Positions 20,301-31,910 of a stretch of DNA of 64,000 nt are shown here, in pieces (position 1 is the first letter of the stretch; every line of letters starts with the position of its first letter). The stretch is from CAIQJJ01 sp049325275 (GTDB lineage Bacteria; Chloroflexota; Anaerolineae; Anaerolineales; UBA4823): NCBI GenBank assembly GCA_049325275.1, contig JBMOLU010000058.1:1-64000 (forward strand), given 5' to 3'. Both the position numbers and the translations under genes were made by a program. The notes beneath the pieces were generated by a model. The model had not been told where the DNA came from. It was given only the letters and a program-made list of their open reading frames with translations, and ran no database searches.

Positions 20301-22783
20301 GGCGATTCGAAGGTAGCCACGAGGTCGAAACCCAGTTCGCCGGTGAACATGCCCGGCTTTGCCTCGGCGTAGCACCAGAACAGGTTTTTGTCTTGCGGGC
20401 AGCCGATCAGGCTGCGGTAGTAGGCCAGGGACAAGGGGAAGCGCTGCGGGATTTGTTGCAGGCTGCCCCATTGGCGGTTGGACGAGATGAGAATGTAATC
20501 GGCCTCGTCGAGGATACGCTGCATGCGGACGCGCTTGTCGGTGTTATCGTCGTCGTACATATTGAATTCCAGCCCGCCCTGGTAGATGCCGCCGTAGGCG
20601 TCGTAGCCGTCCACGCGCAGCGGGATGGGATCGTCCCAAGCGCCTTCATTGGCGATGGCGCTGCCGTGCAGGCGGATGGCCGCACCGTCGGCCGGGACGT
20701 CGATGGCCAGGTTGTAGGCCTGATCTTTGACGACGGGAAAACCCTGTTCGAAGCGCGCATGGTACACCGTCAGGCCGCCGGCGTCTGTCTCCGGCGTGGC
20801 GCTGGTTTCAACGGACTGGCCCGGAGCTTCACTCTGGGAGGCGATGCGCACCACGATCGGGCCGGGCGGTACATCGCCGTTGCCGGTGACGTTGTGCAGG
20901 TAGACTTCTTCCACCACGCCATCTGTTGCGGCCGTGAAGAAGGTTTGCGCCGGCTGGCCGGGCAAGATGGCGTTGTCGCGATACCAGGCCAGGGGCTGGT
21001 TGTAGGCTTCTTCGCCGGGCGCGGCGTCTGCCTGCTGGATGCGCAGGTTGATGGCGCCGGGGATGTTCTGGAATATCCAGCGGCTGGCCGCGATACGGGT
21101 GATCGGGGTCAGGTAGACGTCGTGGACGAAGTTCCAGGCGTAGAGGGCGGTCGCCACGAGCACGACGGCCCCAACCGGAACGGTCAGCAGGCGAAGGTTG
21201 AACCCCGGCTTTGCTTCTTCCGCTTCCGTTTTGCGTGGCTGCCGCCCGAATACGGCCCAGGCGGCGAAGATCGCCAGGGTCGGGTAGATGGGTAGCTGGT
21301 ATCGCATGGTCGGGTTGGACTGGATCGACTGCCAGGCGAAGTAGAGAAACGTCCAGCCCCAGAGCAAGGCGTGCCGTTTCCATTCCGCGCCTGCTTCGCG
21401 CTGTGCCAGCATACGCCAGCCGGCCCACAGGAAGCCTGCCCAGGCCAGCAGACCTAATGGAAGGCCGAGGCCCCACACCGTCAGGTTTTTGGCCGAGAAC
21501 CAGACCGGGCGCTGCGCCCACTGGATAGCGGGAGGGAAGTCCACGTCGCCGGATGCCTGCGCCCGTTGTGCGACGATGTCCTCGACCCAACCCCGGTTGG
21601 GCATGATGTCGAGAAAGCCCGGGCCGCTGAATGCGTACGGTTGGGCGATGCGGAAGGTCAGCAGGCTGACGAATGCAGCCAGCAGAAGATAGGCAAAGAT
21701 CGGGCCGATGTACCGTTCACGTTGCTCGCGCGGCCGGCTGTAGAGCCACACACCGAAAGCCGCCGGCAGCATGACCGCCACCGGGGCGGCGTTGAGCTTC
21801 GATGCGACGGCGCAACCCAGCGCCAGGCCGAAGGCAACGCTCCAGCCAAAGAACGGGCTGCGTACGAACCAGCCGAGCTGCTCCACCAGGCGTTTTTGGC
21901 GTGAAGCCTCTTGCCTGCCGGCATCCGGCAGCGCTTCTTCGGCCTGTACTGCGGCTGCCAGGGCATCTTCACCGACGACGCCGCTTTCCTCGGGCAGGCT
22001 CTCCAGAGACGCTTCCTCTGCCAAGGGGCTGGCTGCTGCTGCTGCCAGTTCATCCAAGAGGCCCCCCGGAACGTCCTTTTGGACGGCCTGTGGTTGGCCG
22101 TTTTCCCCGACCCTGCTGACGCATACCGCCATATAAACGGCAAGCAGGGTGAAGAAGCTGATAAAGGTGTCGGTGGTGAAGAAGTGTGACTGCTGGATAG
22201 GCAGGACGGCCAGCGCGTAAAAGGCCGCCGCGAGCAGGCCAACCTTTTGCTTGTACAGTTTCTCGGCGATCAGGAAGACCACCCAAATCGACAGCAGGTC
22301 GAACAGTGCCGAAAGCGTCCGGCCGGCATTCGTCATCTCGGTCAGCCCGTTTTGCTCGTAGAACAGCTCGACGGCGATGCGGGTCAGGAACATGGGCAGG
22401 GTGCCGTATACGTAAAAATCATAGCCCACATTGTTGGGGTTGAGCGTCGATTGCTCGGTGTTGAAATATTCGCCCCAGGTCAGCCAGCGTTCTTGGGCTT
22501 CGCCGGTCTGTGGGTCGGCGACAACCTTCGTCGGTGACAGGCTCGATCCGACCATGAGCAAAAAGCGTTCGTCGGGATGCAGATACTGGTATTCGCCCCA
22601 AAAAATGCCGAGCATACGCAACGCCAGCCCGGTGCCCATGATCAGCACCAGCAGCGGCATGGCCCACCAGCTTGGCCGCCGTGCATGTGAGGCCGCACCG
22701 GCGGCAGGTGTGTTTTCTTGCAGCCCGTTGTGGGTTTCAAGCGGTGTATCCACCTGAGTGATGGGTGTGGAGTCTTCTGTCAC
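17336..22783 (-). CDS. GT39-like glycosyltransferase fused to a DUF2298 / YYY domain
   Basis: A 1,815-residue membrane protein made of two units. Residues ~1-880 resemble GT39/PMT enzymes: the first loop carries LHPDERFLLM, about ten membrane segments follow, then a soluble beta-rich stretch (~570-860). Residues ~900-1815 match the neighbouring DUF2298 protein, with the tyrosine run YLNYYYYGFMIAS, an Asp/His outer loop (FFTFLYADPHAHL) and the same C-terminal soluble motif (ASYIVVGQLERGF). GTG 22783 is preferred as start because AAAGGA lies 7 nt upstream; the TTG at 22789 is too close to it. An acidic Ala/Glu-rich cytoplasmic loop occurs in each half. The fusion links the two families functionally: one half may make the glycosyl transfer and the other bind the lipid or acceptor. 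Confidence 0.85.
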   Translation of the reverse strand: MTEDSTPITQVDTPLETHNGLQENTPAAGAASHARRPSWWAMPLLVLIMGTGLALRMLGIFWGEYQYLHPDERFLLMVGSSLSPTKVVADPQTGEAQERWLTWGEYFNTEQSTLNPNNVGYDFYVYGTLPMFLTRIAVELFYEQNGLTEMTNAGRTLSALFDLLSIWVVFLIAEKLYKQKVGLLAAAFYALAVLPIQQSHFFTTDTFISFFTLLAVYMAVCVSRVGENGQPQAVQKDVPGGLLDELAAAAASPLAEEASLESLPEESGVVGEDALAAAVQAEEALPDAGRQEASRQKRLVEQLGWFVRSPFFGWSVAFGLALGCAVASKLNAAPVAVMLPAAFGVWLYSRPREQRERYIGPIFAYLLLAAFVSLLTFRIAQPYAFSGPGFLDIMPNRGWVEDIVAQRAQASGDVDFPPAIQWAQRPVWFSAKNLTVWGLGLPLGLLAWAGFLWAGWRMLAQREAGAEWKRHALLWGWTFLYFAWQSIQSNPTMRYQLPIYPTLAIFAAWAVFGRQPRKTEAEEAKPGFNLRLLTVPVGAVVLVATALYAWNFVHDVYLTPITRIAASRWIFQNIPGAINLRIQQADAAPGEEAYNQPLAWYRDNAILPGQPAQTFFTAATDGVVEEVYLHNVTGNGDVPPGPIVVRIASQSEAPGQSVETSATPETDAGGLTVYHARFEQGFPVVKDQAYNLAIDVPADGAAIRLHGSAIANEGAWDDPIPLRVDGYDAYGGIYQGGLEFNMYDDDNTDKRVRMQRILDEADYILISSNRQWGSLQQIPQRFPLSLAYYRSLIGCPQDKNLFWCYAEAKPGMFTGELGFDLVATFESPITIGPLTFNDQFAEEAFSVYDHPKVHIFKKNAGYDPQKTAEILNAVDLSLVVHVTPKKAGDKILTLLLPERLWEKQLAGGTWSELFSYDALLNRFPALGLIVWYLAVMLLGWIAYPFVRMALPGLQDRGYPLSRMAGLVLLAWMAWMGGSSGIPYTRSTITLCLALILLLGGVLAYVQRKALKNEWQEKRGYFLAVEGLFLAFFVFDLLIRLGNPDLWHAYKGGEKPMDFAYFNALIKSTVFPPYDPWFAGGYLNYYYYGFMIASVMVKWLGIVPSIAYNLLLPTWFAMTAMGAFSVAWNLVAKAEAWRRTRQANIESAIEAETEPPVYEIAQVENAQVEDSAPEALPIDVSEAPAFEGPAEEDLQPQDFDTNEPSIAAYPARPVRRLSAAWIAGLAAAIVMVVLGNLATPGMIANMWARMVVPAEEVKQATALQFIQWAGEGALKTLGGQNLPIYSGDLYWIPSRVIPFKEGEIEPITEFPFFTFLYADPHAHLWVQPIALLALAWVASFVLHKGAPGDDEDTPSAWWAVLGRAGIRFFLGGLVIGALWPTNTWDFPAYLAVAACVVAYTQLRYFDAGSTPFLKNLPRPLQRLLAAVATVGLLAALSLALYGPYREWYGAGYTKVAVWKGSHTPLSAYFTHWGLFLFVLISWLAWEARHWMAATPLSSLRKLAPYQAAIYAALALLFALMAFVTVYFDAHIGWFVLLLVAWAGVLVLRPDLPEAKRLALFLFGTGLAITLFVEIAVLVGDVGRMNTVFKFYLQAWTIFAVCAGAALGWLWQDMPHWLPAWRTGWRAVLAVLVVAAGAYTIVGGMAKIKDRMVESAPHTLDGMTYMKTATYASRAGELDLNQDYLAIRWMQENVQGSPVIVESGGEGIQYDWFSRFAIYTGLPDVVGWQWHQEQQRTAIQPNPVALRGREVRAFYETTDRQAAFDFLDKYRASYIVVGQLERGFYPGPGLDKFDALNGDLWQEVYRDREMVIYEVLR

Positions 22784-22794
22784 AGGCAATTCCT

Positions 22795-24990
22795 TTACTG
22801 CGATGGCGGCGCGATAAAGAGGATGAAATCTTTCTTGAGCTTGCTCTCGTATATTTTTACGCTGCCTTGCGTGTAGTAATCTTCCAGCACCTTCAGCGTG
22901 GCGAGGTCCTGGGGCGAGAGAATGTACAACTTATACCCGGGAACGGCGAAGGTGCTGCCCACACTTTCGGGCGCCAGGGCATAATCGCGCGTCGGTTGCC
23001 CGGCATGCATCCCGACCAGGCGCGTGTCGACCCAGTGCGGGTAAGGGATCACCCAGGCGGTGTCGTAACTGCCGATCGATTCGGCAAAACTGTGGATTAC
23101 CTGTCCCATCTCGGACGTGTTCAGTGAGATCGCCGTGTACGTAGCCTGGTACTGCTGGAAGATCAAACTGTAATTCTGCCGCGTCGAGAAAAACAGCAGA
23201 ACCAGCGCCAGTCCCCAGGCCAACACGATGCCGCCGGCGCGCGGCCGCCAGGCTTCCAGGGCGGACATCAGGTTGTCGAGCATCAGCGCGGCGATCACGA
23301 AGGCCGGCACCAGCGCGCCGCTGGTGCGGTTCATCAGCGGGTTCTCGTTGGGGAAGGCGATTGCCAGCGCGGCCCCAAGCAGCAGGACGGGGATGGAAAG
23401 CAGCAGGGTGATGTCCAGCCAGTGGCGTTTTTGCAGGTAACGCATCAGCAGCATGATCCCGCCCAGGAAATACAGCGCTGCCCCGACAATATCCAACGCC
23501 GGCCGGTTCATGATCGAAATCGACCACACGTTGCCGTTGTCCCAGAAGAACATGGTCAGGTCTTTCCACAGGTTGCTGGCGAGAATCTCGACCGGGTCGC
23601 CCGGGATGGGCTGTTCCAGCCCGCTCAGGCGGGTGGCCGCCCGGAAGAAAAAGCGCTCGCGGTCGGGGTTGGATGGGTCCGTCATGAAGCGCACCAGCGG
23701 CAGGAAGACGAAAAAGCTAATCACGATCAGAGAAATCAGGCCCCACAGGGTCTGCGTACGCGCCCCGCGTGACTGGGCGTGGACGATGTACAGCGCCACC
23801 GCCACCAGCACCAGCAAGGGCACCACGCGGTAAGGGCTGTACCCGTGCAGGCCGATGCCCAGGAACAGGCCCGCCAGGAGCATGTGGTTGCGGCTGCGCG
23901 TGCGCATCCCGCGAATCAGGTGGAACATGACCGGGGCCACGAACAGCGGCAGCAGCGAAAAGCGCAGCGCCACGCGGGTAATGGCGTTGAGCCAGTAACT
24001 CGTTCCTGCCATGAACATGGCAAACAGGCCCACGCGCCGGTTGCCCACTTCTTTCCCCAGGGCGTACATGTAAAAAACCAGCAGGAAGCCGAGCAGCGTG
24101 GTGCCCAGCTTCAGGCTGAGCAGCGTGTAGCCGGTGTCGAAAATCTTGATCATGGCCGCCGTCAGGTAAAACTGTAGCGGCTCGCGGCCCGTGTTGCGGA
24201 TGAAAAAGATGGCCGGCTGCCCGTTGAGAATGTCCCACACATCCAGCAGCTTTTCGGCGTGATCGCTGGTCATTTCGGGGGGGACTTCGCTGAGGCGATG
24301 GAAACGGAAAAAGACGATCACCCCGAAGGCCAGCAGGCAGACCAGTCCCCAGCGGGAGAGATTCCAGGTAAATCTCCAACTGCGCTGCCGCAGCGTCTGG
24401 CTGGTTGCCTGCCAGAGACTGCGCCAGTGGAACGGCGAATCAGGCAGCCACAGCGCCATCAACAGCGCGAACAGGCCCACCAGCCACAGAGAGACGTTGA
24501 GCGCCGTGAAGCGGTTGTTGCCCATCAAAAGAAAAGCCAGCGCCGACGAGCCAAGGCCGACCAGCAGCGGCAGGCCCGAAACCGTTTCCGGGTCTACCCG
24601 GCTGCCGTCCGGGCGATGCGGGGCCGGTTTCCACTCGCCGCGCCAGATACCGATCACCAGCCACACGGCGGACAGCCCGTAGGTCAGCGCGCCCAATTTC
24701 CAGCTGCGCACGGCGCCCGGGAACGGCTCCAGCGACGCCTGCGCCATCAGCGCCATCAGCAGAGCGATCAGCGTCACCCAGGGCAGGCGCCCGGGCGGTG
24801 GCAGGCCGGCGCGCACGCTCTCGGGCGTACCCGTGGCGCTTTCACCGGCTGCGGATATCGAGGCAGCCGGTCCTTCGGTTGGTGTGGGCTCATCGATGCC
24901 GCCCGTAGCGGGCGGCATCTGTGGTCTTTCGCCCTTCCAGGGCGTCAGCAGGGATCGGACAAAATCCCAAACGCTCGGCTCTTGCGTCAT
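22795..24990 (-). CDS. GT39-family membrane glycosyltransferase
   Basis: A 731-residue polytopic protein. An acidic first-loop motif (MTSDHAEKLLDVWD) and GREPLQFYLTAAMIK match GT39 (dolichyl/polyprenyl-phosphate-mannose transferase-like) enzymes. About twelve hydrophobic segments are followed by a ~120-residue soluble C-terminus ending in FILFIAPP. The ATG at 24990 was chosen because GGGAG lies 7 nt upstream and because the longer open frame to 25182 would overlap the methyltransferase gene. The first ~70 residues are a Pro/Thr/Gly-rich cytoplasmic tail. It probably moves a sugar from a lipid carrier to a glycan or protein outside the membrane. Confidence 0.85.
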   Translation of the reverse strand: MTQEPSVWDFVRSLLTPWKGERPQMPPATGGIDEPTPTEGPAASISAAGESATGTPESVRAGLPPPGRLPWVTLIALLMALMAQASLEPFPGAVRSWKLGALTYGLSAVWLVIGIWRGEWKPAPHRPDGSRVDPETVSGLPLLVGLGSSALAFLLMGNNRFTALNVSLWLVGLFALLMALWLPDSPFHWRSLWQATSQTLRQRSWRFTWNLSRWGLVCLLAFGVIVFFRFHRLSEVPPEMTSDHAEKLLDVWDILNGQPAIFFIRNTGREPLQFYLTAAMIKIFDTGYTLLSLKLGTTLLGFLLVFYMYALGKEVGNRRVGLFAMFMAGTSYWLNAITRVALRFSLLPLFVAPVMFHLIRGMRTRSRNHMLLAGLFLGIGLHGYSPYRVVPLLVLVAVALYIVHAQSRGARTQTLWGLISLIVISFFVFLPLVRFMTDPSNPDRERFFFRAATRLSGLEQPIPGDPVEILASNLWKDLTMFFWDNGNVWSISIMNRPALDIVGAALYFLGGIMLLMRYLQKRHWLDITLLLSIPVLLLGAALAIAFPNENPLMNRTSGALVPAFVIAALMLDNLMSALEAWRPRAGGIVLAWGLALVLLFFSTRQNYSLIFQQYQATYTAISLNTSEMGQVIHSFAESIGSYDTAWVIPYPHWVDTRLVGMHAGQPTRDYALAPESVGSTFAVPGYKLYILSPQDLATLKVLEDYYTQGSVKIYESKLKKDFILFIAPPSQ

Positions 24991-25018
24991 ACGTTCTCCC
25001 GACAGGTGTGATGTTCGG

Positions 25019-25837
25019 CTATATCCGCCTGGCGACGTAAAAGGTGTAGACACCTTGCTCGCTGTGCGGATCGGCGTTGTAGTGAGGGCGGGTGAGGCGT
25101 TCGGTGAGATAGAGATTCCAGCGGGTCGGTGAGACGATCCAGCGCCCGCTGAGCTTTTTTGCCACCACCGAGGGCAAACCAAAATAGTGCCCCCATTCGA
25201 GCACGGCCAGCGCCGCCGGTGGGAAATAATGCCACCAGCGTTCCAGGTGGAACCCGGCTTCTTCCAGGCGGCGCTGCCAGACTTCCGGCGGGTCGGAGTG
25301 CTCGTGGCGCGAAATGCGGTTGAAGAAGCTGCGGTAGGCGTCTGCCAGGGGGTGCAGCTTCACCCGGTCCAGCCCGCGCCCGACCGAGAGCGTCGATAGA
25401 AACTGGTGATTGGGCACGCAGAAGGCAAACGGCGCGCCCGGCTTGAGCACGCGGGCCGTCTCTTTCAGGACGGCTTCGACGTGGGGGATGTGCTCCAGTA
25501 CCGAATTGCTCATCGCGCTGCCGAAGGTTGCGTTCGGGAAGGGCGTTTGGGCGGCGTCGCCCTGGATCGTCAGGCCATAGATGCCGCGCTTGACCGCTTC
25601 TTTGATCGGCGGCCCCCACGGATCGACGCCCACATCCAGCCGGTGGTCGAAGGTTAGTTGGGCGAAGTGCCCGTCGCCGCAGCCGACATCCAGGATGGGG
25701 CGGGGCAGCTCGATTTCTTCGTAGAAACGCGCTTCGACGGCGCGCAGCAGGGCGCGAAAGTAGGGCAGCTCGCGCAACTGCGGCCAAAGATAATCTCTTG
25801 TGCGGGTGGGAGAATTGGAATTCGTTGAATTGAGCAT
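25019..25837 (-). CDS. Class I SAM-dependent methyltransferase
   Basis: A 272-residue soluble enzyme with the Methyltransf_11 pattern: motif I ILDVGCGDGHFA (about residues 48-59), an acidic residue at the end of strand 2 (GVDPWG), QGDAAQTPFP, then SNSVLEHIPHVEAVLKE and VLKPGAPFAFCVPN. The ATG is one base after the TGA of the GT4 gene (TGAGATG) with no clear ribosome binding site, so translation is probably coupled. Its place in a glycan cluster suggests it methylates a sugar or lipid-linked glycan; the substrate is not visible. Confidence 0.88.
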   Translation of the reverse strand: MLNSTNSNSPTRTRDYLWPQLRELPYFRALLRAVEARFYEEIELPRPILDVGCGDGHFAQLTFDHRLDVGVDPWGPPIKEAVKRGIYGLTIQGDAAQTPFPNATFGSAMSNSVLEHIPHVEAVLKETARVLKPGAPFAFCVPNHQFLSTLSVGRGLDRVKLHPLADAYRSFFNRISRHEHSDPPEVWQRRLEEAGFHLERWWHYFPPAALAVLEWGHYFGLPSVVAKKLSGRWIVSPTRWNLYLTERLTRPHYNADPHSEQGVYTFYVARRI

Positions 25838-25838
25838 C

Positions 25839-27053
25839 TCAAGGTTTCGTCTGCTTGCCGGATGATGGGGACCGTTCGAGCGTCTGGACGTTGAAGCGTT
25901 CTTCGGCCAACAGATTTTCGAACAGTTTTTCGAAGGCGGCTGCGTTGGTGTCCGGGTGGAACTGCTGGCGGATTTTTTGCGGTTCGCCGCGGTAGCCGGC
26001 CGGGTTTTCGAGGATATCCAGGACGGCTTCGGCCAGGGCGGGCGCGTCGCCGATCGGGACGACCTTTCCCATGCCCGTCATCTTCACCGGCTGGCGTACG
26101 CCCGGCAGGTTCGAGGCCACGCAGGGCACGCCATTCATCATCGCTTCGATCTGGACGAAGCCGAAGGTCTCGGTCGAGTTCAGGCTGGGTACCACCAGCA
26201 CGTCCAGGTTGGGGAAGTAGGCGGCCATCTGATCCATCTTGAGCACCCCAAGGAACTCCCAGCGGCCCTGTTCCTGGTACCGGCGGATGCGCGGCATGAG
26301 CGCCTCGGCGTAGGCGGCCTCGCCCCAAACGCCTTCATACTGCCCGGCGTAGAGCACCTTCGCGTCGGGATAGCGCTCGAAAACTTGCGGCAGGGCGTCC
26401 AGCAAGATCTCGACGCCTTTTTCGGCGGCGAAACGGGTGGCCATGCCGATGATTTTTTGCCCCTGCGGGTTGTACTTCTCCCGGAAGGCTGTAACGGCCT
26501 GGGGGCTTGCCGGGGGCAGGTACACGTTGGGCGTGATCACTTCGCGCTTGGCCGCAAAACGGGTCAGGTAGGGCGAGTGGCTGGCGAAATCTTCGGTGTA
26601 GGCCACCACTTTGTGGGCGAAGGTGCCGGCCAGGTTGTTCATCAGGTCGACGACGGTGTTGACGACGCGGTTGAACAGGCCGGGCGGCATCAACAGGTCG
26701 CAGTGATAGAGGATCACCGTGGGGCGCTTCAGCAGGCGCCCGCGCAGCGCCACGCCGGCGGCGTCGAACTGCGGCAGGTGCAGCAGCACCACGTCGTGTT
26801 CCTTGACCATGCGCGTGGACACCCACCCCATCGAAGGCGCCAGCACGCCCTTGCTGATGCGCGCCACGACCGGCAGGCGCACGATGCGCACGCCGTCTTT
26901 GACTTCCTGGCGCGGCAGGTCTTTTTCGTACTGTGTGGTCAGTACGGTCACCTGGTGCCCGTGAGCGGCCAGCGCCTTGACGAGCCGTTCGGCGTAAATC
27001 GTCAGGCCGCTGGTGTGCGGGCGGTAGTAGGTCAGTACGGTAAGGATTTTCAT
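25839..27053 (-). CDS. GT4-family glycosyltransferase (GT-B fold)
   Basis: A 404-residue cytoplasmic glycosyltransferase that transfers a sugar from a nucleotide donor. The N-terminal Rossmann half begins MKILTVLTYYRPHTSGLTIYAERLVKAL. The C-terminal half has IIGMATRFAAEKGVEILLDAL and the donor-site segment VVPSLNSTETFGFVQIEAMMNGVP, with the EX7E glutamates. The start ATG overlaps the last minicistron's TGA (ATGA) and has no Shine-Dalgarno sequence, pointing to reinitiation after upstream translation. It sits between an NDP-sugar epimerase and a methyltransferase, so it probably adds the modified sugar. Confidence 0.9.
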   Translation of the reverse strand: MKILTVLTYYRPHTSGLTIYAERLVKALAAHGHQVTVLTTQYEKDLPRQEVKDGVRIVRLPVVARISKGVLAPSMGWVSTRMVKEHDVVLLHLPQFDAAGVALRGRLLKRPTVILYHCDLLMPPGLFNRVVNTVVDLMNNLAGTFAHKVVAYTEDFASHSPYLTRFAAKREVITPNVYLPPASPQAVTAFREKYNPQGQKIIGMATRFAAEKGVEILLDALPQVFERYPDAKVLYAGQYEGVWGEAAYAEALMPRIRRYQEQGRWEFLGVLKMDQMAAYFPNLDVLVVPSLNSTETFGFVQIEAMMNGVPCVASNLPGVRQPVKMTGMGKVVPIGDAPALAEAVLDILENPAGYRGEPQKIRQQFHPDTNAAAFEKLFENLLAEERFNVQTLERSPSSGKQTKP

Positions 27054-27127
27054 GTGTTATCGTTCATCTATGGAAGCAAAGGCTTGTTGTCGTTCATTTA
27101 CAAGAACAAAGACCCATTATCGTTCAT
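27050..27127 (-). repeat. Chain of three stop-start minicistrons (30-nt tandem repeat) between epimerase and GT4
   Basis: Directly after the epimerase stop TAA (27130-27128) comes ATG opening MNDNGSLFL-stop (27127-27098), then MNDNKPLLP-stop (27097-27068), then MNDNT-stop (27067-27050), whose TGA overlaps the GT4 ATG. Each stop is followed immediately by ATG (TAAATG, TAGATG). The first unit is an exact copy of the last 30 nt of the epimerase gene, and the second has diverged. None has a ribosome binding site. Confidence 0.8.
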
Positions 27128-28168
<1,041 letters not shown>

Positions 28169-28183
28169 CTGCATAGCTCCCAA

Positions 28184-29242
28184 TCAGTTGTTTCGGTTGC
28201 GTAGTTGCCGGTAGATGCCGGTCAGGGTTTCGCCTTCGCGCGAGAGGCCGTAACCGCCCAGCAGGGTCGTCCACATGATCTGGGCGATGTGCTGGGATAC
28301 GCCGCAGCCCAGGGCGATGGCCGGATCCACACCGAAGACGCTCAGCGCAGCAATTGTGGCGCCTTCCAGCACGCCGACGTTGCCGGGGGACGAGGGGATC
28401 GTGCCGCCGACCGCTACCACACCGAGCACGAAGGACGCCCACAGGACGGGCGCATGGGGTACAAAGGCCCTGATATACAACCAGTAGCTCAACAGCCCGA
28501 TGGCCCAGTTGAGGGCGATCCAGGCAACCACGCGCACGAAGCGTTTCCAATCCTGGAATACCGAAAGGCCTTCCAGCAGGCGCGGTAGCAAACTGTCGCC
28601 TAAGCGGCGGGCAAAGGCGATGCGGGCCGTCAGGCGTTCGAAGATCGCCAGCACTTGCCGTGGGTAACGGCCCATCAGGTATAAAGCGGCAATGCCGCCG
28701 GCCACGATCAGGGAGGTTGTCTGCGCGGCGGCGCTGGCCCAGGGGACGTTGATGACGAACGGCAGAGAGACCAGCAAGATGGTCACACCGAACGCCATGT
28801 CGAGCACGCGTTCGACGACCACGCTGGACATGGTGCGCCAGAAGCCGAGCGTGGCCGATGTATTTTCGGGCGTTTCGACCGTTGGCAGAGCTACCGCTGT
28901 ATCGTTTTCCGGCAGCGGTTTGCGGCCCAATAAAAACGCCCGCCCCACTTCTCCCAGACGCAAGGGCAGCAAGTTGTTGAGCAAATAGCCCTCATTGACG
29001 GCAAAAAAGACATCACTGTAGCGCGGCAGATCGGCCAGCAGGCTGCGCCAGGCGAAAGCGCGCACGAAAATCCAGATCAATGAAAAGCTAAAGCCCAGGG
29101 CCAGGTAAACGTAGTCTGCGTTGCGCAGGACTTCGATCAGTTCGTTCAGATCGACAAAATACAAGATGGCGATCACCGACAGCGCGCTGATCAGCAGCCC
29201 CGGCAGCATTTTGAGCCAATCTTTGCGCATAGACGATGCCAT
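28184..29242 (-). CDS. UPF0104 / lysylphosphatidylglycerol synthase TM (flippase-like) protein
   Basis: A 352-residue polytopic membrane protein with about eight hydrophobic segments. It shows the LPG_synthase_TM / UPF0104 signature in the N-terminal half (YLLNNLLPLRLGEVGRAFLLGRK) and the C-terminal GGTIPSSPGNVGVLEGATIAAL. Such proteins without the soluble lysyl-transferase domain are thought to flip or help export lipid-linked molecules. ATG 29242 is taken as start because GGAGGAG lies 8 nt upstream, inside the end of lepA; a longer frame to 29386 would run antisense-free but deep into lepA. The stop is 15 nt before the epimerase start. In this cluster it is a candidate lipid-glycan translocator. 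Confidence 0.82.
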   Translation of the reverse strand: MASSMRKDWLKMLPGLLISALSVIAILYFVDLNELIEVLRNADYVYLALGFSFSLIWIFVRAFAWRSLLADLPRYSDVFFAVNEGYLLNNLLPLRLGEVGRAFLLGRKPLPENDTAVALPTVETPENTSATLGFWRTMSSVVVERVLDMAFGVTILLVSLPFVINVPWASAAAQTTSLIVAGGIAALYLMGRYPRQVLAIFERLTARIAFARRLGDSLLPRLLEGLSVFQDWKRFVRVVAWIALNWAIGLLSYWLYIRAFVPHAPVLWASFVLGVVAVGGTIPSSPGNVGVLEGATIAALSVFGVDPAIALGCGVSQHIAQIMWTTLLGGYGLSREGETLTGIYRQLRNRNN

Positions 29243-29247
29243 CTTCG

Positions 29248-31065
<1,818 letters not shown>

Positions 31066-31089
31066 AAGCGGGGGAAAGTATAACCGAAT

Positions 31090-31905
31090 TTAGAAATCCA
31101 GAGCCATTCTGTTTGGCCCCCACGCCTCGAATGTGGCCGGTTTTTTGGCAAAACGGTTCAAAAAATTGACCAGGCGACCGTTGATCAGGTCGGTGTGCGT
31201 GATATGGGGCGTATGGCCTGCGCCGGGGATGCAAAAACAGTCGGCCAAAGCCGGCAGCCGTTTTTGCAGCTTCTGGAACGAACTGGGTCGAAGGCTGAGG
31301 TCCGCACTTCCATAGAGTAACATCGTGGGCTGAGAAATACGATTCAGCATGTTTTCCAGGGAAGGAATTTCCGCAAGGGCGTAGGCGATGTAAGGGGACG
31401 CCCGGCCGTAGTCGCGCACGGCATCTTGCGCCGCGGCCGGCACGATGCCGGTCAAGGCAGAAGGCAATCGTTGTGGAACGTGCCGCAGGATTTTTTCCAG
31501 CAGGGCCGGGTTTTGCAGAATCTGGCGGGCGGGCAAGGTCAGCTGTTCGGGCGCGTAAAGCGGGTCTACCAGCCCGAGGGCGGTAACGCGTGCGGGGTTT
31601 TCGACGGCGTAGCGCAGGCTGACGTAGCCGCCCATCGAATGCCCCACCAGCGCAAAGGGGTGTACGAGCGCCAGACTGTCCACCCACTGGCAAAACGCCG
31701 TGTAGATCTGGCCGAGCCGGCAGGTATCGGCGTCACCGGGCTTCTCGCTCCGGCCGTGCCCGAGCAGATCGAGCGCGTAGACTCGATAGCCGCACTGCAC
31801 CAGGTGCGGGCGTACGCCATCCCAATCGCGATGAGAAGCCGCCCACCCGTGCACCAGGATCACGGCCGGCCCGCGGCCCCTGGCGACGGAATAAATGCGC
31901 TGCAT
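31090..31905 (-). CDS. Alpha/beta-fold hydrolase
   Basis: A 271-residue soluble serine hydrolase. Evidence is the oxyanion segment LVHGWAASHRDWDG (about residues 17-30), nucleophile elbow GHSMGG (about 93-98, Ser), a cap of about 60 residues, the acid in LLYGSADLSLRP and the catalytic His in IPGAGHTPHITH. All triad parts are present. The family includes esterases, epoxide hydrolases and C-C hydrolases, so the substrate cannot be named. The ATG is 5 nt after the slyD stop, with AGGAG overlapping the slyD stop codon. Confidence 0.88.
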   Translation of the reverse strand: MQRIYSVARGRGPAVILVHGWAASHRDWDGVRPHLVQCGYRVYALDLLGHGRSEKPGDADTCRLGQIYTAFCQWVDSLALVHPFALVGHSMGGYVSLRYAVENPARVTALGLVDPLYAPEQLTLPARQILQNPALLEKILRHVPQRLPSALTGIVPAAAQDAVRDYGRASPYIAYALAEIPSLENMLNRISQPTMLLYGSADLSLRPSSFQKLQKRLPALADCFCIPGAGHTPHITHTDLINGRLVNFLNRFAKKPATFEAWGPNRMALDF

Positions 31906-31910
31906 CGCTC

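Noticed and set aside
24991..25182. N-terminal extension of the GT39 protein
   Set aside because: Would overlap the methyltransferase gene by 164 nt; a good ribosome binding site supports ATG 24990.
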